A stretch of 64,000 nt of DNA, taken from contig NZ_JAXQNN010000002.1 of NCBI RefSeq assembly GCF_034427455.1, forward strand, positions 372,001 through 436,000, written 5' to 3'. The notes under the pieces were generated by a model, which saw only the letters and a program-made list of their open reading frames with translations, had not been told where the DNA came from and did no database searches. Positions 17,779-26,352 of the stretch are shown here, in pieces (within the stretch, counting starts at the first letter, position 1; every line of letters begins with the position of its first letter). A program made the position numbers and the translations under genes. The stretch comes from Jeotgalibacillus haloalkalitolerans (GTDB lineage Bacteria > Bacillota > Bacilli > Bacillales > Jeotgalibacillaceae).

Positions 17779-18414
17779 TTGGATACTTTCGATTATAAAG
17801 ACCAAAGAGAAGAATTCTGGAATGCGATTACGCACGGTGCCGGGTTTTTATTATCAATACCGGCGCTCGTCATGATTATATTAGCTGCTGTGGAAAGAGG
17901 TACTGCCTGGCATGTAGTCAGTTTTGCTATTTTCGGATCAACAATGCTGATTTTGTATCTGTGCTCTACCTTGCTTCACAGTGTGAGAACTGAAAAACTT
18001 AAACGGTTTTTCGCGATACTCGATCATTCTGCCATTTACCTGTTAATTGCGGGTACTTATACACCTTTTGTGTTAGTAACGATCCGGGATCCGCTTGGGT
18101 GGACGATATTCGGACTTGTATGGGGTCTTGCAATCGCCGGGATTGTATTTAAATGCTATTTTGTTGACAGATACCAGATTATTTCCACTCTATTTTACGT
18201 GTTAATGGGCTGGCTCATTATTATTGCAGCAGTTCCTTTATATAATGAATTGTCTGCGGCAGGATTCGGTTTACTGTTAACAGGTGGATTATTCTATTCA
18301 GTAGGCGCCATTTTTTATGTATGGAGAAAGCTTCCGTACAACCACGCAATCTGGCATTTGTTTGTAATTGCCGGCAGTGCGTTTATGTATTTCACGGTTT
18401 ATTTTTACGCATAA
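17779..18414 (+). CDS. yplQ: Hemolysin III / TrhA-family membrane protein
   Basis: A 211-residue seven-helix membrane protein of the hemolysin III (TrhA, PAQR-related) family. It has the N-terminal EFWNAITHGAG helix with the conserved His, the LLHSVRTEKLKRFFAILDHSAIYLLIAGTYTPF block and the C-terminal HAIWHLFVIAGS block; these His/Asp/Ser positions form a metal site in PAQR proteins. TTG 17779 is preferred because AGAGGTGAT lies 7 bases upstream, while GTG 17767 is inside that site. Function in B. subtilis relatives is linked to membrane fluidity, but that is not shown here. Confidence 0.88.
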   Translation: MDTFDYKDQREEFWNAITHGAGFLLSIPALVMIILAAVERGTAWHVVSFAIFGSTMLILYLCSTLLHSVRTEKLKRFFAILDHSAIYLLIAGTYTPFVLVTIRDPLGWTIFGLVWGLAIAGIVFKCYFVDRYQIISTLFYVLMGWLIIIAAVPLYNELSAAGFGLLLTGGLFYSVGAIFYVWRKLPYNHAIWHLFVIAGSAFMYFTVYFYA

Positions 18415-18451
18415 AAAAGCCTGGGACAAAATTTTGTCCCAGGCTTTTTTA
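18415..18451. terminator. Bidirectional terminator, GCCTGGGACA type
   Basis: A perfect 14-bp stem, AGCCTGGGACAAAA and its complement (18419-18446), flanked by A and T runs on both sides. It serves yplQ and dfrA. Related GCCTGGGACA hairpins follow fhs and the cheX-like gene. Confidence 0.92.
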
Positions 18452-18511
18452 AACGTTCCGCTGCGCTTAGATTTCATTAGTAATTCTTAATTTTCTATGC
18501 CGGCTCACTGA

Positions 18512-18994
18512 TTAAATTCTGTCATAAACAAGGTACTCATAATCATATGGGTTCTTCTCATTTTTTTCACCTTTTACCCTGGAGGTTAGTTTCCATTGAT
18601 CTTTACTGTATTCAGGAAAATAAGTATCTCCTTCAAACTCTTCATGTATCAGCGTAATATACAACCTGTCCGCTTTTTCGAGGGCCATCTTATAAATTTC
18701 TCCGCCACCTATGACGAATCCCTCACCAGCTTCACCAAGTAGCTTCATCCCTTCTTCCAGGTCCGAAACTTTAACCGCTCCTTCATGCTGCCAATTTTCA
18801 TCTCTTGTAAGCACGATATTTTTTCTGTTTTTCAATGGGCCATTCATTGATTCAAATGTTTTTCGACCCATCAGAATACTGTGTCCGGATGTGATTTTCT
18901 GAAAGTATTTTAAATCATCGGGTAAATGCCATGGCATATCCCCGTCTTTTCCAATCACCCTGTTAAGATCATGTGCACTAATCATGGATATCAT
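18512..18994 (-). CDS. dfrA: Dihydrofolate reductase
   Basis: A 160-residue DHFR that reduces dihydrofolate with NADPH, recycling the folate oxidised by thymidylate synthase. MISMISAHDLNRVIGKDGDMPWHLPDDLKYF contains the catalytic Asp; GRKTFESM and FVIGGGEIY are the cofactor loops. Start at 18994 follows AGGAGG with ideal spacing. It lies 11 bases after thyA on the same strand, forming a thyA-dfrA operon. Confidence 0.96.
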   Translation of the reverse strand: MISMISAHDLNRVIGKDGDMPWHLPDDLKYFQKITSGHSILMGRKTFESMNGPLKNRKNIVLTRDENWQHEGAVKVSDLEEGMKLLGEAGEGFVIGGGEIYKMALEKADRLYITLIHEEFEGDTYFPEYSKDQWKLTSRVKGEKNEKNPYDYEYLVYDRI

Positions 18995-19005
18995 GTGGTT
19001 ACCTC

Positions 19006-19947
19006 CTAGACAGCTACCGGTGCTTTGATCGCCGGATGCGGGTTATAATTTTCAATTACTATATCTGATGGTTCAAGGTCGAATAAAGTCTTCTCTTGAT
19101 TTATCTTTATAGTCGGTAACGATTTAGATTCTCTGCCTAACTGCGTATTCACCTGATCCATGTGATTGGAATAAATATGCGCATCGCCTATCGTGTGAAT
19201 AAACTCTCCCGGCTGCAGCCCGCATTCCTCAGCAATTAAGTGTGTAAGCAGTGCGTAGCTTGCGATATTAAATGGTATCCCCAGAAACAGATCGCCGCTT
19301 CTTTGATAAAGCTGACAGGACAGTTTACCATCCGCAACATAAAACTGGAACAAAGTGTGACATGGCGGCAGAGCCATTGTTGGCACATCTTCAGGATTCC
19401 AGGCACTTACGATGTGCCTTCTCGAGTCCGGGTTATGTTTAATGGATTCGATTACTTCCTTTAGCTGATCAATTGTATCGCCACTCGATTTTGACCAATT
19501 ACGCCACTGTTTCCCATAAACGGATCCCAGATCACCGTATTCTTTTGCAAATTGATCGTCGCTTATTACCTTTCCCTGAAAAAGCTCCATCTGCTTTTGG
19601 TACTCTTTTTTAAAAGCCTCATCTTTCTGGGATCTCAATCCAAAATCAGTCATATCCGGTCCATTATAATCATCCGATTCAATCCAGTTTTTAAACGCCC
19701 ACTCATCCCATATATGGTTATTGTGTTCCAGTAAGTATCTGATATTCGTATCGCCTTTTATAAACCAGAGTAATTCACTGACAATTAGTTTAAATGGCAC
19801 TTTTTTTGTTGTAACGAGAGGAAAGCCTTCCTGAAGATCAAATCTCATCTGATGACCAAAGGAACTGATGGTGCCTGTACCGGTTCTGTCATTTTTTCTG
19901 ACGCCGTTTGCGAGTACCTGCTCAAGTAAGTCATGATATTGTTTCAT
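19006..19947 (-). CDS. thyA: Thymidylate synthase, long form
   Basis: A 313-residue thymidylate synthase converting dUMP to dTMP with methylene-tetrahydrofolate. [15 protein letters not shown] and the catalytic cysteine in [13 protein letters not shown] are present, as is the C-terminal [11 protein letters not shown]. The protein is about 50 residues longer than the E. coli enzyme because of an insertion near residues 90-140, the long form known from lactobacilli and staphylococci. First gene of the thyA-dfrA pair. Confidence 0.96.
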   Translation of the reverse strand: MKQYHDLLEQVLANGVRKNDRTGTGTISSFGHQMRFDLQEGFPLVTTKKVPFKLIVSELLWFIKGDTNIRYLLEHNNHIWDEWAFKNWIESDDYNGPDMTDFGLRSQKDEAFKKEYQKQMELFQGKVISDDQFAKEYGDLGSVYGKQWRNWSKSSGDTIDQLKEVIESIKHNPDSRRHIVSAWNPEDVPTMALPPCHTLFQFYVADGKLSCQLYQRSGDLFLGIPFNIASYALLTHLIAEECGLQPGEFIHTIGDAHIYSNHMDQVNTQLGRESKSLPTIKINQEKTLFDLEPSDIVIENYNPHPAIKAPVAV

Positions 19948-19979
19948 GTAGTTGCTCTCCTTTAATCGTTGTATTTAAA

Positions 19980-20007
19980 TAAAAAGCTGGCAGCTGCCAG
20001 CTTTTTA
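19980..20007 (-). terminator. Terminator of the 20-aa peptide gene
   Basis: Perfect palindromic stem AAAAAGCTGGCAGC/GCTGCCAGCTTTTT immediately after the peptide stop codon, before thyA. Confidence 0.88.
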
Positions 20008-20070
20008 TTATTCAGCAAATTGTAAGTACACAAAGTAAGCGAGCATTAAGAGAAATCCAATACTGATCAT
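20008..20070 (-). CDS. 20-aa single-span membrane peptide
   Basis: A tiny ORF (MISIGFLLMLAYFVYLQFAE) behind TTGGAAGAAATT, which supplies a GGAAG ribosome-binding site. It is one hydrophobic helix with a C-terminal Glu. The case for a real gene is its position: a 4/6 -35 and 5/6 -10 promoter with a 17-base spacer stands 75-105 bases upstream, and a perfect hairpin terminator follows directly. I recognise no family. It could be a small membrane regulator or a spore-type microprotein; a non-coding RNA that merely contains an ORF is the alternative. Confidence 0.55.
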   Translation of the reverse strand: MISIGFLLMLAYFVYLQFAE

Positions 20071-20144
20071 AATTTCTTCCAAGACATTTACCCCCTATTC
20101 AAGGAACAATATTTAAAAAACTAGCGCTTTTCTTTTCGTATTCT

Positions 20145-20173
20145 AGTATAATTGATTTAACAATGTGAGTCCA
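20145..20173 (-). promoter_or_regulatory. Promoter of the 20-aa peptide gene
   Basis: Minus-strand -35 TGGACT (20168-20173), 17-base spacer, -10 TATACT (20145-20150). Confidence 0.5.
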
Positions 20174-20221
20174 TTCAAGATTTACAATTTGCTGATTCTT
20201 TATTGAAAGGAATAGAGTACT

Positions 20222-20797
20222 ATGCCTAACTGGATTAAAAAATCATTTGTTGTATTAATCTCGATCCTGACATTCGGAATGATCTCTCCTCAGGATTTAC
20301 TTGCCTGGAACAGCCAGAAATCTGAAGATCATGAAGTAATCCCTGATCATATAGAAGTTGCCGCACTTCCTGCACTGAGTAAAGAACAATCCGCAGAGCA
20401 GCTCATTGCTCAGGCTAGAGAGATTACTGCATCAAAGCTTGGTGACAGAATCCTGCCAAGAATTGAATCAGATTTCGAATCTGAAGTATTGCCAAAAATT
20501 GAAGAAATTATATTGGACCTGCTGGATACATACCCTGAAGAAGAAGTGCATGACCTGGCGATTTCTCCTGTCCTCGGCAAAGGGGATGGAGAAAGAATTT
20601 TTCATATCATGGATACAAAATCCAATGATGAAGTGCTTTATTTTCATGTAAGAAAAGACCGTCCGCCTCTTGAAGGGTACAGTTTTAATTTCCATTACCA
20701 TACTGCTGAGGATGGCTTTGAAACGCATCATGAACTCGCTGAGGTATACTGGGGGAAAGACACGCCGGCTAAGTTCGGATCAGAACATATCCATTAA
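20222..20797 (+). CDS. ypjP: YpjP-family exported protein
   Basis: A 191-residue protein with an N-terminal hydrophobic signal or anchor (about 5-28) and an extracytoplasmic YpjP domain ending in the conserved HVRKDRPPLEGYSFNFHYHTAEDGFETHHEL-type block with several histidines and the final WGKDTPA segment. The family is confined to Bacillales; function is unknown. Start 20222 follows GAAAGGAATAGAGTACT. It is convergent with the ypiP-like gene and shares its terminator. Confidence 0.88.
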   Translation: MPNWIKKSFVVLISILTFGMISPQDLLAWNSQKSEDHEVIPDHIEVAALPALSKEQSAEQLIAQAREITASKLGDRILPRIESDFESEVLPKIEEIILDLLDTYPEEEVHDLAISPVLGKGDGERIFHIMDTKSNDEVLYFHVRKDRPPLEGYSFNFHYHTAEDGFETHHELAEVYWGKDTPAKFGSEHIH

Positions 20798-20829
20798 AAA
20801 AACCAGTCATTTTAGACTGGTTTTTTTAA
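20796..20829. terminator. Bidirectional terminator ypjP / ypiP
   Basis: Stem AAAAAAACCAGTC/GACTGGTTTTTTT with an ATTTTA loop. The last codons of the leftward methyltransferase gene form one arm. Confidence 0.92.
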
Positions 20830-21591
20830 TGGAATGATACCGTAATGCTGTTTAGTTGATGGTCTGATCATCTGCTTGAAACCTAATTCCTCAAATCTTG
20901 ATGAACGGAAATGATCTTTCAATATGACTTTTTTCCGTGCAACCCGCTTCGCTTCTTTAACCGCCATATATAGAGATTCATTCTGATATTCAGCCAACTT
21001 TTTTAAAGATGATATCCCTTCTGAATGAATGGTTTCAGTAAACATCGGATCAAAGTAAATCACATCATATTGATTTGATGGACACGAAGCAAGATACTGA
21101 TAAGCATCAGCATGAATGAGTTCTATCTGTCTCATAGCTGAAGTGATCTCATCTGTTTTATGAACAAAGGTTTTTAATCCTTCTCCTGTTATAAATGCAA
21201 CATCTTTACTCCGCTCTATTGCCGTTACTTTGCTGCAGTACCAGGAAGCAACCAGTGCATCTGAAGCCATACCTGCTGTACAATCCAGAAAAAGGTCGTC
21301 AGGTGAAAGATCCGCAGCAGTGATGAGCGGATCCTCTCCCCCTTTAATCAACCGTTTGATTCTGAACGCAGCCGAGTTCGGATGATAAAAAAACGGCTCA
21401 TCAGCTTCAGGTACATATAGTTCAAATCTGGTATCACCTGCTACAAGAACATTGACCTGATATTGTTTTTGTAATGCTTTCAGTGATCTTTTTTTTCTCT
21501 CAACATACATTGCTTCAGGAAAATACCGCTTTGCTGTTTCAACATTCGTAAAAGCATTTTCTCCGGGCCTGCCGGACGTTGTGATAATCAC
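20812..21591 (-). CDS. ypiP: SAM-dependent methyltransferase (YpiP-like)
   Basis: A 259-residue class I methyltransferase. The SAM-binding motif is DCTAGMASDAL and the catalytic-type motif is YFDPMF, in the position of DPPY. Overall shape resembles RsmJ-like rRNA guanine methyltransferases, but the substrate is not known. Last gene of a six-gene leftward operon, 5 bases after the bacilliredoxin gene. The terminator overlaps the C-terminal codons. Confidence 0.82.
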   Translation of the reverse strand: MIITTSGRPGENAFTNVETAKRYFPEAMYVERKKRSLKALQKQYQVNVLVAGDTRFELYVPEADEPFFYHPNSAAFRIKRLIKGGEDPLITAADLSPDDLFLDCTAGMASDALVASWYCSKVTAIERSKDVAFITGEGLKTFVHKTDEITSAMRQIELIHADAYQYLASCPSNQYDVIYFDPMFTETIHSEGISSLKKLAEYQNESLYMAVKEAKRVARKKVILKDHFRSSRFEELGFKQMIRPSTKQHYGIIPLKKPV

Positions 21592-21596
21592 AGCAA

Positions 21597-22031
21597 TCAG
21601 CAGTGTTTATCCATAGCGTTTTTTAAATTGCTGACGATATCCTCAACTTCATGATCCTCAATGTCTTCTCTTGGAATAAAATGAGCTACTTCATTATCTT
21701 TTAATAAAACAATTGATGGTGATGATGGCTCATAGTCAGGAAATTGCGCCCGCATTTTTGCAGTCGCCTCTTTATCCTGACCGGCAAAAACTGTTACCAG
21801 GTGATCAGGCTCTTTGTCATGAGTAATCAGAGCCTGCGTTACTGCCGGTCTTGCAAGGCCGGCTGCACACCCGCATACTGAGTTTATAACAACAAGAGAT
21901 GTTCCTTTCGACTCTTCAAAAAATGACTCTACTTCTTCAGCTGTTCTCAGCTCCTGAAAACCTGCCTGAGTAAGCTCCTGTCTCATCGGTTTAACCAGCT
22001 GTCTCATATATTCTTCATATGCCATCGACAT
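21597..22031 (-). CDS. brxA: Bacilliredoxin BrxA/BrxB family (YphP)
   Basis: A 144-residue thioredoxin-fold protein with the CGC active site (Cys53-Gly-Cys55 in NSVCGCAAGLARP) diagnostic of bacilliredoxins, which remove bacillithiol from S-bacillithiolated proteins. Start 22031 follows GGAGGAGTAAAATC. Four bases separate it from cvfC. Placement next to a YpgR homologue matches yphP of B. subtilis, hence brxA rather than brxB. Confidence 0.9.
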   Translation of the reverse strand: MSMAYEEYMRQLVKPMRQELTQAGFQELRTAEEVESFFEESKGTSLVVINSVCGCAAGLARPAVTQALITHDKEPDHLVTVFAGQDKEATAKMRAQFPDYEPSSPSIVLLKDNEVAHFIPREDIEDHEVEDIVSNLKNAMDKHC

Positions 22032-22035
22032 GATT

Positions 22036-23172
22036 TTACTCCTCCATTCTCTGTTTTCTTGCTTCTGTCATTTGCTTCCACACTGAGCCTTTTGCTTCCT
22101 GTCCTTCAGCGATCCGTTCGATCGCCATTTTAATTTGCAGCTTTACTTCAAATTCAGGATCCTCTTCTGCTTCTCTTAACGCCTTTAATGATTTTTCAGT
22201 ACCTGCTTCATATAAAAACATGGCTGCTCTCCAGCGGACCAGTTTATTTTTATCTGAGAGAGCCTTCATCATTTCTTCCTCAGCTGCAGGGAATCCAAGG
22301 TCTGATAAACAATCACCGGCAGTACGTCTGACTGAAGCGTTCTTGTCATTTAACCCTTTATATAACGAAGATAACACCTGCTCATCTTCTATCATTCCGA
22401 GATAAACAACTGCAAGCCGTCTGACAGATACTTTTTCATCCTCTAATGCTATATTCAGCATCGGGATATCATCTACTTCAGGTTCAGGTATCTGTTCAAG
22501 CAGCTGATACCTTTCCTGCCACGTGTCACATGACTTCAGCATATCAACCGTTACTTTTTTCAATTCCCTAGTCTGAACAGGCTTGTCACCTGCTTCTTTT
22601 GCCGCTTCGACAATGGCCTGGACCCTGCTGGAAGGGTATGATGCAAGAATTTCATCAGTCACTTCATCGGCAATTTTATCAAGATCGCCGTATCTTACAC
22701 CAAAATCTTTCCACTTTCTCTGAAGAATGACATTGTCCCCTTCAAGCTGCGCATCACCCATTGCCTGTGCAAAATAATCGGGTAAACCGTATCTTTTTTC
22801 TTCATCGCCGCTTAATAATTTGATCTGCAAAGGTATTCCTTTAAACTGAAGAACTTGAACATTTACTTCCCCGTAGTGTTCATCAGCTTTTTCTTCCTGT
22901 ACACCTGACTCGTTTTCTTCTCCGAATACTGACCTTACTTCAGGCAGTACCGCTTCCCAGTCAGCTTTAGGGTGTCTTTCCACAGCCAGAAAATCCGCTA
23001 CATGGTAAATTCCTTTAACGCCATCGATCTGTAAAAGCTGCCTGATTTTATCCGGAGCATTTTCTGCATCATCTTTTTTATAATTATTACTCTTTCCGCC
23101 AGCTAATGATTCATCCACGATCACTTTCATCGTATTTGGACTAGGCGTTGGTTCAATAGAAAGTATTTTCAA
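22036..23172 (-). CDS. ypgR: Conserved virulence factor C-like HEAT-repeat protein
   Basis: A 378-residue protein of the YpgR/CvfC family. Residues 1-90 form a NifU-N/Scaffold-like domain (EPTPSPNTMKVIVDE, GVKGIYHVADFLAVER), and residues about 210-365 carry HEAT repeats (VRRLAVVYLG, VRRTAGDCLSDLG, VRWRAAMFLYEAG). TTG 23172 is chosen because GGAGGGG lies 5 bases upstream; the ATG at 23208 lies before that site. The staphylococcal orthologue affects virulence gene expression, mechanism unknown. Confidence 0.85.
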   Translation of the reverse strand: MKILSIEPTPSPNTMKVIVDESLAGGKSNNYKKDDAENAPDKIRQLLQIDGVKGIYHVADFLAVERHPKADWEAVLPEVRSVFGEENESGVQEEKADEHYGEVNVQVLQFKGIPLQIKLLSGDEEKRYGLPDYFAQAMGDAQLEGDNVILQRKWKDFGVRYGDLDKIADEVTDEILASYPSSRVQAIVEAAKEAGDKPVQTRELKKVTVDMLKSCDTWQERYQLLEQIPEPEVDDIPMLNIALEDEKVSVRRLAVVYLGMIEDEQVLSSLYKGLNDKNASVRRTAGDCLSDLGFPAAEEEMMKALSDKNKLVRWRAAMFLYEAGTEKSLKALREAEEDPEFEVKLQIKMAIERIAEGQEAKGSVWKQMTEARKQRMEE

Positions 23173-23244
23173 TTTTACCCCTCCGATTATTCCCAAATCT
23201 AGTTGCATTGTATCATAATAAAAATTTGTGTTGAAGAAATGGGC

Positions 23245-25116
23245 TTACTCCGCGTATTCAGATAAATAACTCCATCGTTCTATTGCTGTTTCCAGCTTTT
23301 CATTCAGATCTTCTAATTCTTTATTAATTTCTTCTGCTCTCATATAATCACTGCCGGTTTTTTCCAACTCTATTTCAAGTGTCTCAATATGTTTTTCAAT
23401 TTTTTCAATATCTGAAGTGATGTTTTCCCACTCTAACTTCTCTTTATAGGAAAGCCTTGTCTTTTCTTTTTGATCCGTCTTTTTAGGCTGTTTAGCAGGA
23501 GTATTAACAGCCTCTTTTACCTGCTGGTCAATCTGCTTTTCAACATAAGTTGAATAATCATCCAGTGTAATTTCCGGTGTAGACGAATTGTTTAAAATAA
23601 TCAGCTTATCCGCAACCTTATCCAAAAAGTATCTGTCATGTGAGACCGTGATTACGACTCCACCAAACATATCGAGGAAGTTTTCAAGTACAGTAAGCGT
23701 CTGTGTGTCCAGATCATTAGTAGGCTCATCCAGCATCAGTACATTAGGCTGTTTCATCAGAAGCTTTAATAAATACAGTCTTCTCTTTTCACCACCTGAA
23801 AGCTTATAGATCGGTGTACCATGCACTTCGGGTGGAAATAAAAATTGCTCGAGCATCTGTGAGGCTGAAATGGTACCTTCTGCAGTTTCAACTACCTCAG
23901 CTGACTCTCTGATATACTCGATCATCCTTAATTTCTGATCAATTTCTTCAATCTCCTGAGAAAAGTAAGCAATTTTAACAGTTTGTCCAATCTCCACACT
24001 TCCGCTATCAGGCTCTGCCCTGCCGGCAATCATATTCATCAATGTTGATTTACCGCTGCCGTTTGAGCCTGCTATACCGATTCTGTCACCAGGTGTGATC
24101 AGTAAGCTGAAATCTTTAAATAGTACCTGGTCGTAGGCTTTAGATACATTTTTCAGTTCTATTACCTGTTTTCCAAGCCGACTGCTTAATGCACCGATGT
24201 TCAATTCCTGATCCTGATTTTTTTCCATTGAGCTTTCTAAACTTTCGAAGCGCTGAATTCTGGCTTTCTGTTTTGTCGTACGTGCTTTTGCACCTCTTCG
24301 CATCCACGCCAGTTCATTTTTGTAGAGATTATTTTTCTTTTTTTCTGATGAGGCTTCCTGCTCTTCACGTTCTGCCTTCGCCTCAATAAACCGCTGATAA
24401 TTCCCTTTATATTTGTAGGCTTTCCCTTTATCAATTTCCAGCATTGAATTAGAGACCTGGTCAATAAAATATCTGTCGTGGGATACAAACAGTAAAGAAC
24501 CCGCATATTTTTGCAAATACTGACCAAGCCATAAGATCGCTTCATAATCCAGGTGGTTGGTCGGTTCATCCAGCAGCAGCAGATCCGGCTCCTCCAGCAG
24601 AACCTGTGCGAGCGCGACCCTTTTTTTCTGACCGCCTGAAAGCTGATAAATCTTTTTTTCAGTATCAGTAATACCAAGCTTGGATAAAATTGATTTGGCC
24701 TTGGAAGCAGCATCCCATGCATTTTCTTCATCCATCTTCTGCTGGATGTTCAGCATCTTTGACTGAACTTCTTCAGATTCAGGAAATTTTTCATATTCCT
24801 TCATGATCAGATCATACTGTGTCATTAAGTTTGTGATTTCAGCATCACTTTCAAAAATCGTTTCCATCACAGTAAAATGATCTTTCAGATCCGGTTCCTG
24901 ATCCAGGAGCTTAACTGTGTAATTTTTTGGCTGTTCAATCTCTCCGGCATCCGGGTATTCTGCTCCTGCTATTAAATTCATTAATGTGGATTTACCTGTC
25001 CCGTTTACTCCTATCAATCCAATCCTGTCAGAATCAGTGATTGTAAAAGATAAATCTTCAAAGAGCGTTTTTTCTCCGTATGATTTGTAAAGATTAAGTA
25101 CTCTACACTGCTTCAT
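23245..25116 (-). CDS. yfmR: ABC-F ribosome-associated ATPase (YfmR/Uup-like)
   Basis: A 623-residue soluble ABC-F protein with two ATPase cassettes: GVNGTGKST and LSGGQKKRVALA in the first, GSNGSGKST and LSGGEKRRLYLL in the second, both with DEPTNHLD/DEPTNDLD Walker B. The linker RRGAKARTTKQKAR is rich in basic residues as expected for contacts with tRNA in the ribosomal E site, and residues about 560-623 form a coiled-coil. YfmR helps ribosomes stalled at prolines. Its ATG overlaps the stop of ypgQ (ATGA). Confidence 0.9.
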   Translation of the reverse strand: MKQCRVLNLYKSYGEKTLFEDLSFTITDSDRIGLIGVNGTGKSTLMNLIAGAEYPDAGEIEQPKNYTVKLLDQEPDLKDHFTVMETIFESDAEITNLMTQYDLIMKEYEKFPESEEVQSKMLNIQQKMDEENAWDAASKAKSILSKLGITDTEKKIYQLSGGQKKRVALAQVLLEEPDLLLLDEPTNHLDYEAILWLGQYLQKYAGSLLFVSHDRYFIDQVSNSMLEIDKGKAYKYKGNYQRFIEAKAEREEQEASSEKKKNNLYKNELAWMRRGAKARTTKQKARIQRFESLESSMEKNQDQELNIGALSSRLGKQVIELKNVSKAYDQVLFKDFSLLITPGDRIGIAGSNGSGKSTLMNMIAGRAEPDSGSVEIGQTVKIAYFSQEIEEIDQKLRMIEYIRESAEVVETAEGTISASQMLEQFLFPPEVHGTPIYKLSGGEKRRLYLLKLLMKQPNVLMLDEPTNDLDTQTLTVLENFLDMFGGVVITVSHDRYFLDKVADKLIILNNSSTPEITLDDYSTYVEKQIDQQVKEAVNTPAKQPKKTDQKEKTRLSYKEKLEWENITSDIEKIEKHIETLEIELEKTGSDYMRAEEINKELEDLNEKLETAIERWSYLSEYAE

Positions 25117-25727
25117 TTTTTACCATTCCATTCATTCAAAAATTGATCTTTAAACAGGTTTAAAAAGCGATCTCTTTCAATCGCAATTTTATATGCTGTT
25201 TTTGTGTGCATTTCATCTTTTAAATGTAGCAATTTTTCATTAAAGTGAGCTATAACAGTTGGTTCCCCGGTTTTATAGCTATGCATTTTCTGCTCGTGAG
25301 CGCCCCCATATGTAAATGCTCTGGCAACACCGATTGCGCCAAGTGCGTCCAGTCTGTCGGCATCTGAAACGATTTTACTTTCCAGATCGCCCTGGTATAA
25401 ATGTCTGTTGCGATAACTGACTGATTTAACCTGATGAAGTAAATAGGCTTCCTCAGTTTCATTCAAATATAATTGACTGATTGTCTGATGGAGAAAAGAT
25501 TCTGCAGACTGCCTGGTATCATGAAGCTTCTCATCACCTGCATCATGTAAAAGACTGATACATTCAATCAGGTTTATATTTTGCACCCCTTCAATTTCAG
25601 CAATTTTGATTGCAAGGTTTTTGACACGCATAATGTGGTCCCAGCCATGACCGGTCCGATCCTTCATATAAAACCCCTTAACCGCATTCTCAGCAGCTTT
25701 TATCTGGTCAGCTGAAATTGTAATCAT
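25113..25727 (-). CDS. ypgQ: HD-domain phosphohydrolase YpgQ
   Basis: A 204-residue HD-superfamily metal-dependent phosphohydrolase. Metal ligands are the histidine of GHGWDHIMRV (about residue 31), the HD pair in LLHDAGDEKL, and the Asp of VSDADRLDALG. B. subtilis YpgQ hydrolyses nucleoside triphosphates to release pyrophosphate. It overlaps both neighbours by ATGA, which makes the three-gene module (166-aa protein, YpgQ, YfmR) tightly coupled. Confidence 0.88.
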   Translation of the reverse strand: MITISADQIKAAENAVKGFYMKDRTGHGWDHIMRVKNLAIKIAEIEGVQNINLIECISLLHDAGDEKLHDTRQSAESFLHQTISQLYLNETEEAYLLHQVKSVSYRNRHLYQGDLESKIVSDADRLDALGAIGVARAFTYGGAHEQKMHSYKTGEPTVIAHFNEKLLHLKDEMHTKTAYKIAIERDRFLNLFKDQFLNEWNGKK

Positions 25728-26224
25728 TTTTCTTTACCTTCAAGAAAATCAAGTGTTTCAATCACGAAATAAACCATATCCTCTATATCCCGCAGCATAT
25801 CCTCAGTAATGGTTCTTTCAAAGCGTACAACTGCTTCGCAATAATCCGGGTTTCTGGTTGAAGAAATTTTTCTGATGTCATAGCACCTGTTCTCACCCCA
25901 TTGCTCTGAAAGAACTGACAATTCTCCTTCAGTCCATTCTTTATCAAACTTTCTGAAGACAATAGAAATAGCTGCACCTGCTTCTTTCGTCTGGCCTTCA
26001 GGCAAAAGTTCAGCAGTCAGTTTTTTCAGATCAGCATAAAGGTTCATATCTGCTTCAAACTGTTTATCCTGCACATGGAAAGTCATTGTAAAGCTGCGGC
26101 AGAGCGTTGCAATATCCACCTGATCAGACCTTGACGTAATATGAACGGTCCCGTCGAGGTCTCTGTCATAGACTGTTCCTTCAAGAACTGTTTTCAAATT
26201 ATCAAACGCAGTTGGATCAAACAT
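25724..26224 (-). CDS. Unknown 166-aa protein upstream of YpgQ
   Basis: A soluble 166-residue protein of balanced alpha/beta composition that I do not recognise. No signal peptide, membrane segment or cysteine motif stands out; there are four scattered acidic clusters and a DEDMVYF-type C-terminal helix. Start 26224 follows GTGGGGATAAT. It is the first gene of a six-gene operon and overlaps ypgQ by ATGA, suggesting the two proteins act together. Confidence 0.75.
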   Translation of the reverse strand: MFDPTAFDNLKTVLEGTVYDRDLDGTVHITSRSDQVDIATLCRSFTMTFHVQDKQFEADMNLYADLKKLTAELLPEGQTKEAGAAISIVFRKFDKEWTEGELSVLSEQWGENRCYDIRKISSTRNPDYCEAVVRFERTITEDMLRDIEDMVYFVIETLDFLEGKEK

Positions 26225-26307
26225 ATTATCCCCACATTCTTTTTTTCGTCATCATAGCATATCAATATCATTCAATCATTTATACGTGTTTTTGCTGTTA
26301 AAAAGCA

Positions 26308-26340
26308 AAAGCCTGGGACAAAAGTGTCTCAGGCTCTTCT
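26308..26340 (-). terminator. fhs terminator, GCCTGGGACA type
   Basis: Hairpin AGCCTGGGACA / TGTCTCAGGCT (26310-26335) with one G-U pair, between convergently spaced fhs and the ypgQ operon; it lies after the fhs stop. T tract on the minus strand is TTTTGCTTTTT. Confidence 0.78.
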
Positions 26341-26352
26341 TGTCAGAAAGAA

